Shown here: positions 1 to 5,673 of the stretch, one piece after another
Layout of the letters: each line of letters opens with the position of its first letter
Numbering within the stretch: the stretch's first letter is position 1
The notes under the pieces: generated by a model
What the model saw: the letters and a program-made list of their open reading frames with translations, nothing else
What the model was told of the DNA's origin: nothing
Databases searched by the model: none
Made by a program: the position numbers and the translations under genes
NCBI GenBank assembly: GCA_964558455.1
Contig: CAZLEE010000174.1
Coordinates: 1 to 9,574 of the forward strand
Direction of reading: 5' to 3'
Source: DASRLE01 sp964558455
GTDB taxonomy: Bacteria > Verrucomicrobiota > Verrucomicrobiia > Limisphaerales > Palsa-1400
Length of the DNA: 9,574 bases

Positions 1-337
1 CATCGCGGCGGGCCATCTTCTTCAAGACCGTGCCGCGGTTGAAATGGGCGTTGGCGTAGCCGGGTTTGAGGGCGATGGCGCGATCATAGCCGGCCAGGGC
101 TTCGGCGAAGCGGTTCATTTGCTGCAAAACGACGGCCCGGTTGTTGTGGCCTTCGGCAAAACCCGGAACCAGTTTCAGGATGAGCGTATAAATCTCCACG
201 ACCGCCTGAAGATTGCCGCGGCGGTGCTCTTCCGCAGCGAGCGCGCAAGCGGCGGCGATGGTCAAAGGCCGGCCCTGCCAGCGGATCAGCGGCTCGGTTG
301 CGGGCCGCGCGGGGGCGATGCTTCGCGGGGGCTTCAT
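1..337 (-). CDS. Tetratricopeptide-repeat protein, N-terminal part (runs off the window)
   Basis: Read on the minus strand, an open frame begins at ATG 337-335 and continues past the left edge, giving 112 residues. After a Pro/Arg-rich leader (about 1-20), residues 28-60 form a degenerate TPR, 61-94 a clear TPR (AEGHNNRAVVL, then RFAEALAGYDRAIALKPGY), and 95-112 the start of a third (ANAHFNRGTVLKKM). The conserved TPR positions (N-R, A-L, Y-D-R-A, L-K-P-x-Y) are all present. TPR arrays mediate protein-protein contacts. In this bacterial group such arrays are often followed by glycosyltransferase or sulfotransferase domains, but the C-terminal part lies outside the window, so the function is unknown. 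No good Shine-Dalgarno sequence precedes the ATG, and no alternative start lies close by. The overlapping plus-strand ORF at 44-436 is its antisense shadow. Confidence 0.8.
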   Translation of the reverse strand, partial: MKPPRSIAPARPATEPLIRWQGRPLTIAAACALAAEEHRRGNLQAVVEIYTLILKLVPGFAEGHNNRAVVLQQMNRFAEALAGYDRAIALKPGYANAHFNRGTVLKKMARRD

Positions 338-984
338 ATCATGGGCAACAATGACAGCATGATCGGCAAAGCTTATACCCGGCTCTCTGATGGGGCAACC
401 GGATCTCCCAAACGGCTGCTCTGCGATAGGCTGTGAGACAGAATTCTGAAATCCGGCAATAAAGCCCACCAGTCCTCCATAGCCTTGGCGACGGAGGATA
501 GAAACGAGGTAAATGGGTCTTTGCGATGCATATCTGCCTGCGCGGAAGAAGCTTGGACAGATTTGCCTGCCCACCGATGGCCCCAAAAGGATTTCAGGCT
601 TGACGAAGGTTGACGATCCCGGGTTTTGTTGAGGTTTAACGATACCGAAAAACGCGCTTTTAGGCCGATTTCGGGGCGGTGGGAAAGGGGGCAAAACGGG
701 GCGGAAGTCGCCATGAACCGCCGAGACGCGGAGTCCCAGCGCGGCAAAGCCGCAACTGATGAGGATGGAAAATAGAGGATGGAGAATAGCCAAAATCCAT
801 TTTGGATTTGCACAATCAATTTCGCCGAAGTTACGCGATTCTGAGGAATAGCACTGCGGAGAAGAACGTCCGGGGAAAGGGGGCGACACGACGTGGATTG
901 CAACATGAGGAGGGTGCGGGCCGGGGTCGGCCGGTCGGGGCTGGCGGCGGGGCGCCAGAAATGGTTGGCATTAGGCTGCTCCAT
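338..984. other. Intergenic stretch without a convincing gene
   Basis: About 650 bp lie between the TPR gene and the palindromic region. A minus-strand frame is open over 373-984, but its translation has no domain-like pattern: it is Ser/Pro/Arg-rich, crosses simple repeats, and looks like translated non-coding DNA. What is visible is a tandem pair of 14-mers at 761-788, a small AT hairpin at 793-809, and a perfect 6-bp hairpin (CTGGCG gcgggg CGCCAG) at 941-958. The promoter of the minus-strand TPR gene should lie here, but I cannot point to clear -35/-10 boxes. Confidence 0.5.
761..788. repeat. Tandem pair of 14-mers
   Basis: gaggatggaaaata (761-774) is followed directly by gaggatggagaata (775-788), a two-copy tandem repeat with one difference. 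A short imperfect palindrome follows (AAATCC at 793-798, GGATTT at 804-809). It lies in non-coding DNA. Purine-rich pieces of this kind recur between genes in verrucomicrobial genomes as I remember them, but their function is unknown. Confidence 0.55.
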
Positions 985-1041
985 AATGGACGGCCTGCGG
1001 GGTCGTCGGGGTCCATTTTAGCATGGCGGCGGGGCCTGTCA

Positions 1042-1097
1042 CGTTAGCGGCTTACGCGAAAAGCGATTTTTTTACGATTTTTCGTTAGCCGCTAACG
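1042..1097. repeat. Inverted-repeat pair of 15-bp palindromes
   Basis: The left arm cgttagcggcttacg (1042-1056) and the right arm cgttagccgctaacg (1083-1097) are inverted repeats matching at 14 of 15 positions, separated by 26 nt that include T-runs. Each arm is itself a palindrome around a 3-nt centre: the right arm is perfect (CGTTAG ccg CTAACG) and the left has one mismatch. The arms could form one long hairpin or two small ones, or bind a dimeric protein twice. A terminator, operator or recombination site are all possible. The structure is directly visible; its role is unknown. Confidence 0.7.
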
Positions 1098-1113
1098 GTG
1101 GGCGGGCGGCGTG

Positions 1114-1141
1114 ACGCGAATCACACGAATTCTCACGAATT
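1114..1141. repeat. Degenerate cacgaat-type short repeats
   Basis: The segment reads as three near-repeats of a cgaat-containing unit (cgcgaatca, cacgaattct, cacgaatta). From memory, this kind of 'acacgaattcacgaatt' text is common between genes in Verrucomicrobiota. It is non-coding and of unknown function. Confidence 0.45.
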
Positions 1142-1658
1142 ATTGCGGCGGGCCAACGCGACGGAAAAGGTGGGAACGGAGGGGCTTACGACAGATTTTA
1201 CCCGCGGAAAGGCAGAGGAATCCGCCCCTGTTTTGCGGCAAAAGCGATGAAATACCTTGGCGTAAAGGCCCCTCTGCCCTAACATCGCGACGCAGAGCGG
1301 GCATCCGGAGTTGCCGGGCGGTTACTCTCTGGTTCCCGCGAAAGAAAGCTTGATGAAATGTCAAAGCGCAACCAGTCAGAACCACCGCCTGCATGGCTGG
1401 ATGCCAGCGGACGGGATACCGGACGGAACCGGCGGGGAAATCAAAAAGCAAAGACGTCATGCCAAGAAAACGACCCGAACCACGGCCCCTTCCACTTTTA
1501 CGAATGGAGCAAGTCCTCTGAGGCGACGGTCCAAGCCGATTGATGCGATGAAAGGAAACGAACAATGTATAGGTTTGACCGCTTTACTTACACCGCCGAT
1601 CCCAGAAAACATCCAAAGGCAAAAAGTCCAAGATCGCACCGGAGAAAGACTTATTTGA

Positions 1659-2813
1659 ATGACAAATGCTATGAACGCACCCGCCAATCCACAATCCAAC
1701 GCCGAGTTGCTAGCAGAGTTTGGTTCACGCCTTGTCACTGCCGAAAAGGAAATGTTCAAGGCGATAGGTGACGCTCTGGCGAAGGAGAATCCCGGTCGGG
1801 ATCGCGCCAAATGCGATGCAATTTTCGGAACGTATTATTCGCATGGTTTCTTGCGGCATTGCGCTCGACACGGCTTGGAGTCCCGCGCTGCGATCATTGG
1901 CACTCAGCTTTCACATGCGGTGCTGGGCTTGGAAAAGAAGCTGAAGACCGAGTTTCACAAGGGAGCACTGTTTCATGACACGGCCCTCGCGCATTTCATC
2001 AGTGGGAATGAGGATCAATACGAGTATATGCTCGCTATGGCGGATGAGGAAGATTTTAAGACGTGCGTCGCCGCCAATCAACATCATCAGCGTGGCACGC
2101 TGAACCTTCGCGCGAACGCCTTGACCGGTCAGACTCTGCAAGACCGGCTGGCAGTCGCATGTGATGTGCTCAATGGAATCACATCAGGCCATCCATCAAA
2201 CTACATGTTCGCGACAGGTGCAGCAGCGCCAGTTTCACCGACGCAATTGGATGCCTGGAGGCAAACACTTGATCCGCTGCACCAGTTCGAGTTCCTCCGG
2301 TTTGTCCACGACATCTACGTCTTTCTCGGCATTGAGCATCCCGGTTATGAAGCGGTTAAAGATAATCCGTTTGTCATGCTGAGATTGGCAAAAGCGTTGT
2401 CGCACCTTTCACAATGGGTCGAGAGTTGTTTGACCGACTGGCAAGGTCGTGCGATCCATGGCACGCTTTCCGACAAACTCCGGGGTGACCCCCATTTTGG
2501 CAACTCGTTAAGCACAGAAGCGGGAAGTGTGGCTGCTTTCGCTGGCAACAATCCAGCAAACCATGGCGGCGCGGCGGCGGTTGATGTCGCCCTGCAACAA
2601 TTGCTAGGAGATATTGTGGCTGCGCCCGTTGGACCACAACGTTATTGGCGGACACTGCGCATCCTCTATATTGTTCGCAATTCCACGGCGCACACCATTG
2701 AGCCGAATTTGGCGATGTATAACAATCGCGCGTTCCTCCTGAATCTGACACAAGTTGTATTTCTTTCGTTGTTTGTCATCTGCAAATTGAAGGGATTGAA
2801 AATGCCCAATTGA
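1659..2813 (+). CDS. HEPN-like protein with an Rx4H motif, probable defence-operon RNase or toxin
   Basis: This 384-aa protein is the first gene of a three-gene operon. It is predicted to be mostly helical, with no signal peptide. The C-terminus carries RNSTAH at residues 340-345, an R-N-x3-H arrangement matching the HEPN active-site motif Rx4-6H, within a helical stretch (RILYIVRNSTAH) and followed by a hydrophobic helix. HEPN domains with this motif are typically metal-independent RNases used in abortive infection, toxin-antitoxin and CRISPR ancillary effectors. The middle part (about residues 100-135: FHKGALFHDTALAHF, then MADEEDFKT) resembles, from memory, uncharacterised proteins with FHKGTP...EEDxRT segments and an RNFTAH-type C-terminus; no family name comes to mind. 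ATG 1659 abuts an upstream TGA. A GGAG at 1641-1644 lies rather far from it, and ATG 1671 is an alternative start. Three bases separate its stop from the next gene. RNase activity is inferred. Confidence 0.75.
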   Translation: MTNAMNAPANPQSNAELLAEFGSRLVTAEKEMFKAIGDALAKENPGRDRAKCDAIFGTYYSHGFLRHCARHGLESRAAIIGTQLSHAVLGLEKKLKTEFHKGALFHDTALAHFISGNEDQYEYMLAMADEEDFKTCVAANQHHQRGTLNLRANALTGQTLQDRLAVACDVLNGITSGHPSNYMFATGAAAPVSPTQLDAWRQTLDPLHQFEFLRFVHDIYVFLGIEHPGYEAVKDNPFVMLRLAKALSHLSQWVESCLTDWQGRAIHGTLSDKLRGDPHFGNSLSTEAGSVAAFAGNNPANHGGAAAVDVALQQLLGDIVAAPVGPQRYWRTLRILYIVRNSTAHTIEPNLAMYNNRAFLLNLTQVVFLSLFVICKLKGLKMPN

Positions 2814-2816
2814 CAC

Positions 2817-3635
2817 ATGAGCACTTTTTCGCAACGACACGGCTTTGAACAACCAGACGCGCCGATCACGATACGGAGCGAAGCCCCTGAATGGCTCCGC
2901 AGCGTCATCATCCAGTTCGCTTATGACGCCGGTCAACACCCTTCGGATTTGCGGGAGATTTTATGCAAGTTGCTGCTCGAATCACCCGACCCAAGCAATT
3001 GGAGCGAGTTTCCCAATATAGACAGCGAAGTTCGCGGTCTGCTCGCCCAGGCGGAATGGTTTCGCGTTTACGATTTTGTCGAACTGGTTTGCGAACATTT
3101 GGAGAAGCCGGGGGGGATGTCCGGCTTTGGAATGAATCAAAAGAAACTGGATGAGTTCACGAAAAAAGTGAATGACGCCTTCCGGCGAAAGGGTGTCGGC
3201 TGGCAATTGATTGACGGGCACATTGAGATTCGAGGCGAGGAGTCGTTCGAGAAATCGGTGCGGACGGCTATCACGGCGGCGGCGGAAACCGGACGTTCCG
3301 TCGCACAGCGTGAACTTCATGAAGCCCTTCAAGACCTCTCCAAGCGGCCGACGCCGGACATCTCCGGCGCGATTCAGCATGGTATGGCAGCTTTGGAATG
3401 TGTCGCTCGCGATGTGTCCGGTGAGCCCAATGCAACATTGGGAGCCATCATCAGCCGCCATCCAGGCTTGCTGCCTCCACCATTGGACAAAGGCGTGGAG
3501 AAAATCTGGGGCTATGCATCCGACCAGGCCCGCCACTTGCGGGAAGGGCGGACGCTCGACATCCGTGACGCGGAACTGGTCGTTGGTTTGGCGGGCAGCG
3601 TCGCAACGTATTTGATAAAGAAAGCAGCTTCTTAA
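2817..3635 (+). CDS. AbiJ_NTD4-type protein with HEPN-like C-terminus, abortive-infection related
   Basis: The 272-aa protein opens with TFSQRHGF (residues 3-10), followed by a segment ending in EWLRSVI (25-31). This is the pattern of the AbiJ N-terminal domain 4 family (FSxRxGf, then LRxxiW). A middle part (about 111-150, FTKKVNDAFRRKGVGWQLIDG) matches the linker common in that family. Residues 181-270 (DISGAIQHGMAALECVARDV, WGYASDQARHLREG) form the helical C-terminus, with an Arg239-His240 dyad where relatives have the RHG motif of a HEPN-like fold. AbiJ-type proteins are linked to phage resistance by abortive infection, where the N-terminal domain is thought to sense or recruit and the HEPN part acts on RNA. 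The start lies 3 bp after the upstream stop with no clear ribosome-binding site, suggesting translational coupling. The family call is from recalled motifs; its activity here is inferred. Confidence 0.75.
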   Translation: MSTFSQRHGFEQPDAPITIRSEAPEWLRSVIIQFAYDAGQHPSDLREILCKLLLESPDPSNWSEFPNIDSEVRGLLAQAEWFRVYDFVELVCEHLEKPGGMSGFGMNQKKLDEFTKKVNDAFRRKGVGWQLIDGHIEIRGEESFEKSVRTAITAAAETGRSVAQRELHEALQDLSKRPTPDISGAIQHGMAALECVARDVSGEPNATLGAIISRHPGLLPPPLDKGVEKIWGYASDQARHLREGRTLDIRDAELVVGLAGSVATYLIKKAAS

Positions 3636-3636
3636 A

Positions 3637-4851
3637 ATGGACACGACTCCCGCCACAATTAGCCCGCGCGTCTTGGAATTGTTGAGATTCACTGAAACTC
3701 ACCAACGTCACACGGAGGCATTGGCTAAAGCGACCGGCGAGCATTTCAACATCTTCCAAATATTGGGGATCGGTCGCCTTGAGGTTGCGACCCATTCGCC
3801 GATGTTGGCTGAATTCTTGAATCCCAAAGGACACCATGGTCAGGGCGCAGCGTTCCTGCGTCTGTTCATAGAGCAGTTCGATATTCACAACTTCGAGGCG
3901 GAATCGGATACCGCCACGATGAAGCTGGAATATCATGTTGGGCCGGTCACCGAGAAGTCTGGCGGTCGAATTGACATCGTGGTTAAGGACGGCAAGGGAG
4001 GGATTATTCTAATCGAGAACAAAATCGGTGCTGGCGACCAGGACAATCAGATGAAGCGTTATCGGGAATTTGACCCCAAGGCGCACCTATTTTACCTCAC
4101 GCTGGACGGTCGTGAACCGAGCAATCTTTCCGAAGACGAGTTGAACCAAATCCAATGCCGCTGCATCTCCTACGCCGGAGAAATTCTGGGATGGCTAAAA
4201 GAGTGTCGAAAAACCGCTGTCTGTCTGCCGAACGTGCGGGAAACCGTCTCGCAATACATTCATCTAATCGAGGAACTGACCAACCAAAGCACTACCATTC
4301 TTATGAACGAGGAACTGATACAGGAAATCGTCAAATCGCCAGAAAGCCTTCGCGCTTTCTACACGCTGCGTGGCGCGGAGTCTGCCGTTCAAACCGAATT
4401 GATCACCCGGCTTGATGCCAAACTGGATGACCTTGCGAAGGCTATAGGGGTGCAGCGGGAAGGTCCGCTCCGTGACTTGCACATAAAATATGCCGGGTTC
4501 TATTTCAAAACGCCCAGCCTGGAAAAGAATAACCTCCAAATCGGCTGCACATTCGACAAAGGTTATTATGGTGATTTCTGCTTTGGTTTCGCCAAGCAAG
4601 ACCACACCAAAGGGTGCCCCATTGAGGCGCAGATTTTGTCTGCGTTCAAAGAATCGTTCCCCTCTCAATCGCAAGCGCCGACGGCACATTGGCCGGCATG
4701 GGCGTATTGGGACGAGCCGTATAAGTATTGGAGGCAAGAGGCATTTGAGGCCATCCGAAATGGTAAGTTCGCGGAAGACTTGAAGGCAAAAATTGAAACG
4801 CTTGCGAAGATCGCAAGGCAAGTCTGTCCGGCTGAATCGCAAACTTCTTAA
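3637..4851 (+). CDS. PD-(D/E)XK nuclease superfamily protein (PDDEXK_4 type)
   Basis: The 404-aa protein has the full PD-(D/E)XK signature. An N-terminal HSPMLAEFLNPKGHHGQG (53-70) is typical of the PDDEXK_4 family. Asp113 in GRIDIVV and Glu127-x-Lys129 in LIENKI form the metal-binding and catalytic triad, followed by DQDNQMKRY (about 134-142) and the strand LFYLTLDGREPS. All key residues are intact, so DNA cleavage or nicking is plausible. The remaining C-terminal half (about 230-404) is unassigned. Length is normal for the family. The ATG is one base after the stop of the AbiJ-like gene, so translation is probably coupled. Members of this family occur in defence islands. Here the gene may supply the nuclease arm of a system whose other two members carry HEPN-like domains, but it could also be an independent passenger. 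The substrate and whether it acts with its neighbours are unknown. Confidence 0.85.
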   Translation: MDTTPATISPRVLELLRFTETHQRHTEALAKATGEHFNIFQILGIGRLEVATHSPMLAEFLNPKGHHGQGAAFLRLFIEQFDIHNFEAESDTATMKLEYHVGPVTEKSGGRIDIVVKDGKGGIILIENKIGAGDQDNQMKRYREFDPKAHLFYLTLDGREPSNLSEDELNQIQCRCISYAGEILGWLKECRKTAVCLPNVRETVSQYIHLIEELTNQSTTILMNEELIQEIVKSPESLRAFYTLRGAESAVQTELITRLDAKLDDLAKAIGVQREGPLRDLHIKYAGFYFKTPSLEKNNLQIGCTFDKGYYGDFCFGFAKQDHTKGCPIEAQILSAFKESFPSQSQAPTAHWPAWAYWDEPYKYWRQEAFEAIRNGKFAEDLKAKIETLAKIARQVCPAESQTS

Positions 4852-4856
4852 GGGGA

Positions 4857-4899
4857 ATGACAAAAAACAGCGAGCAACAAATCTTGGACGGTGTGACGC
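4857..4899 (+). pseudogene. 5' fragment of a probable fourth operon gene, cut by the RAYT element
   Basis: Five bases after the nuclease stop, ATG 4857 opens a frame of 14 clear codons (MTKNSEQQILDGVT) before the left inverted repeat of the RAYT element begins at 4900. A purine run (aagggga) sits immediately before the ATG, close for a Shine-Dalgarno site but compatible with coupling. Beyond 4900 the frame continues only into element sequence. Its reading phase matches the ORF that emerges on the far side of the element (ending 5669). Removing 558 bp (for example 4899-5456) would fuse the two into one frame of roughly 86 codons, although removing exactly the 556 bp bounded by the repeats would not. 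This is an inference; the fragment could also be chance. Confidence 0.4.
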
Positions 4900-4929
4900 A
4901 GGCAAGTGTCAGTTCTCACTTTTTAAACT
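4900..4929 (+). repeat. Left terminal inverted repeat of the RAYT element
   Basis: This 30-bp arm pairs with 5426-5455 with a single mismatch (t at 4921 against the complementary position). The stop codon of the RAYT C-terminal fragment (TGA on the minus strand, 4911-4909) lies inside it. Its counterpart in REP/RAYT elements is the sequence recognised by the transposase. Confidence 0.85.
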
Positions 4930-5021
4930 TTCGCGTTTCCGCTCCGCAACCAGCAGATTGGAAACGTGGGTCCAACTGCCCATGGCCAGATGTTCGGCGA
5001 TCCATTTAAGGCTCATGATGG
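4909..5021 (-). pseudogene. Detached C-terminal segment of the RAYT transposase
   Basis: On the minus strand, the frame ending at 4909 encodes SLKWIAEHLAMGSWTHVSNL followed by a Lys/Arg-rich tail. The W-I-A-x-x-L-x-M-G-(S/T)-W pattern is the C-terminal helix of full-length RAYT proteins. It lies one frame away from the catalytic domain that ends at 5006, and the roughly 100 or more residues normally between them are absent. The remnant therefore records an internal, frame-shifting deletion. Because the frame stays open upstream to about 5148, the start of the segment is approximate. Confidence 0.65.
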
Positions 5022-5386
5022 ACGTAATCACAGACTGTCCGCCAATACCCGTCCCCGCTGCCCTCCACGGGCAAAGCCTTATAACGGCCGGCGAAAAGAT
5101 GTCCGCACTCCTTGTGCCGGATGTTGAAACGCTTGGTGTAAACCCCAAGCAACCATTTCATCCCCACCACCAGATTCGCGTCCGGGGTTTCCAGCACCAA
5201 ATGAAAATGATTGCGCATCAGGCAATAGGCGTGAATCTGCCAGTGCGTCTTGCCACAGGCCCCGGTCAGCGCCGCCAAAAACAGCCGGCGATCGGCCGCA
5301 TCACGAAAGATTTCCTCCCGGCGATCCCCCCGGTTCATCACATGGTAGATCGCCCCGGCGTACTCGCGGCGCAACTGACGAGGCAT
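5006..5386 (-). pseudogene. REP-associated tyrosine transposase (RAYT), truncated catalytic domain
   Basis: This 126-aa ORF on the minus strand starts at ATG 5386 with MPRQLRREYAGAIYHVMNRG, the classic RAYT opening. It carries the HUH motif HFH at residues 60-62 (MRNHFHLVLETP), then YTKRFN (83-88), GHLFAGRYKA (95-104), and ends at DYVHHEP. The usual continuation (a YxxxNPVRA-type stretch and about 100 residues more) is missing. Tyr121 is the likely nucleophile position, by analogy with the Y-x-x-x-N-P motif. RAYTs are single-strand HUH transposases that move or maintain REP-type palindromes. The stop here follows a deletion that fuses the N-terminal part out of frame to the C-terminal helix at 4909-5021. 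The protein may be expressed but is probably not transposition-competent alone. Confidence 0.85.
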
Positions 5387-5425
5387 GACCGCCAGTTTGC
5401 CAGAATCTTTCCGCCGCCGTCAACC

Positions 5426-5455
5426 AGTTTAAATAGTGAGAACTGACACTTGCCT
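5426..5455 (-). repeat. Right terminal inverted repeat of the RAYT element
   Basis: Reverse complement of 4900-4929 with one mismatch. It contains GTG 5436-5438, which opens the downstream ORF ending at 5669, so the element may supply an artificial start for that ORF. Confidence 0.85.
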
Positions 5456-5669
5456 CGCACAAAACGAGATAAATGCGCTTGGCGCACTTTTTAACGATTG
5501 GCAAAACGGTTTAGATATTACAACCTGTATGACTTATTTTGGGGAATATGAGGCAGCTTGGAACAATGGCCACCAAGGTGTTATGCTGAATAGTGGTGGT
5601 ATTCCAAATGACTTGCAATGGGAGTTATCGGGCTGCTGTGATCTTAAAACAAGCGACAGAGAACCGTAA
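5436..5669 (+). CDS. Hypothetical ORF, probable 3' part of the interrupted fourth gene
   Basis: The frame is open from GTG 5436, which lies inside the right repeat of the RAYT element, to TAA 5667-5669 (77 codons). Only residues from about 8 onward lie outside the element (QNEINALGALFNDWQNGLDI and on to the end). The sequence is mixed helical, with two adjacent Cys near the end (SGCCDL), no signal peptide and no motif I recognise. It is in the same reading phase as the 14-codon fragment at 4857-4899, so it may be the body of that gene separated from its start. The first internal ATG is at 5529. Four bases separate its stop from the start of the next gene. A and T are frequent at third codon positions, unlike the GC-rich backbone. 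It may be a pseudogene. Confidence 0.45.
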   Translation: MRTDTCLAQNEINALGALFNDWQNGLDITTCMTYFGEYEAAWNNGHQGVMLNSGGIPNDLQWELSGCCDLKTSDREP

Positions 5670-5673
5670 GAGT

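Larger units (their letters stand above)
985..1658. other. Intergenic region upstream of the HEPN/AbiJ/PDDEXK operon
   Basis: This 670-bp stretch contains the palindrome pair at 1042-1097 and the cacgaat repeats at about 1114-1141. Several frames are open but none looks like a protein: plus 1311-1658, plus 1358-1543, minus 1140-1565. The plus frame 1311-1658 ends in a TGA (1656-1658) that directly abuts the ATG of the HEPN gene, so a short upstream leader or coupled ORF (for example from ATG 1550) cannot be excluded. I see no domain in it. The operon promoter should lie here, but I could not identify a convincing sigma-70-type pair. Confidence 0.45.
4900..5455. mobile_element. Defective RAYT (IS200-like) element with 30-bp terminal inverted repeats
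   Basis: The 556-bp element is bounded by inverted repeats at 4900-4929 and 5426-5455. They match at 29 of 30 positions, with the outermost 21 identical (aggcaagtgtcagttctcac plus t). It contains a minus-strand REP-associated tyrosine transposase in two out-of-frame pieces (5006-5386 and 4909 to about 5021). The piece between the catalytic domain and the C-terminal helix is missing, so the copy should be non-autonomous. No convincing target duplication is seen: cgc occurs on both sides (4897-4899 and 5456-5458), but HUH-type elements normally make no duplication. It separates the HEPN/AbiJ/PDDEXK operon from the AT-richer ORFs downstream. Confidence 0.8.

Noticed and set aside
44..436. 130-aa plus-strand ORF
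   Set aside because: Exactly antisense, codon for codon, to the TPR protein, whose repeat consensus is clear.
373..984. 203-aa minus-strand ORF
   Set aside because: It is Ser/Pro/Arg-rich, crosses tandem repeats and hairpins, shows no motif and has no ribosome-binding site. It looks like translated non-coding DNA.
985..1017. AATGGAC...GTCCATT inverted repeat
   Set aside because: A 7-bp stem with a 19-nt loop, lying in non-coding DNA with no supporting context, is too weak to annotate.
1140..1565. Minus-strand ORF and the plus-strand ORFs at 1311-1658, 1358-1543 and 1565-1771
   Set aside because: Several overlapping frames are open with no recognisable protein pattern. None could be preferred, so they are described only as an intergenic region.
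4897..5458. cgc target-site duplication around the RAYT element
   Set aside because: Three matching bases are easily chance, and HUH-type transposition does not normally create duplications.
5593..5673. Earlier start for the protein ending at 6480
   Set aside because: It would overlap the preceding ORF by 77 bp. ATG 5674 lies 4 bp after the preceding stop and begins a hydrophobic N-terminus.
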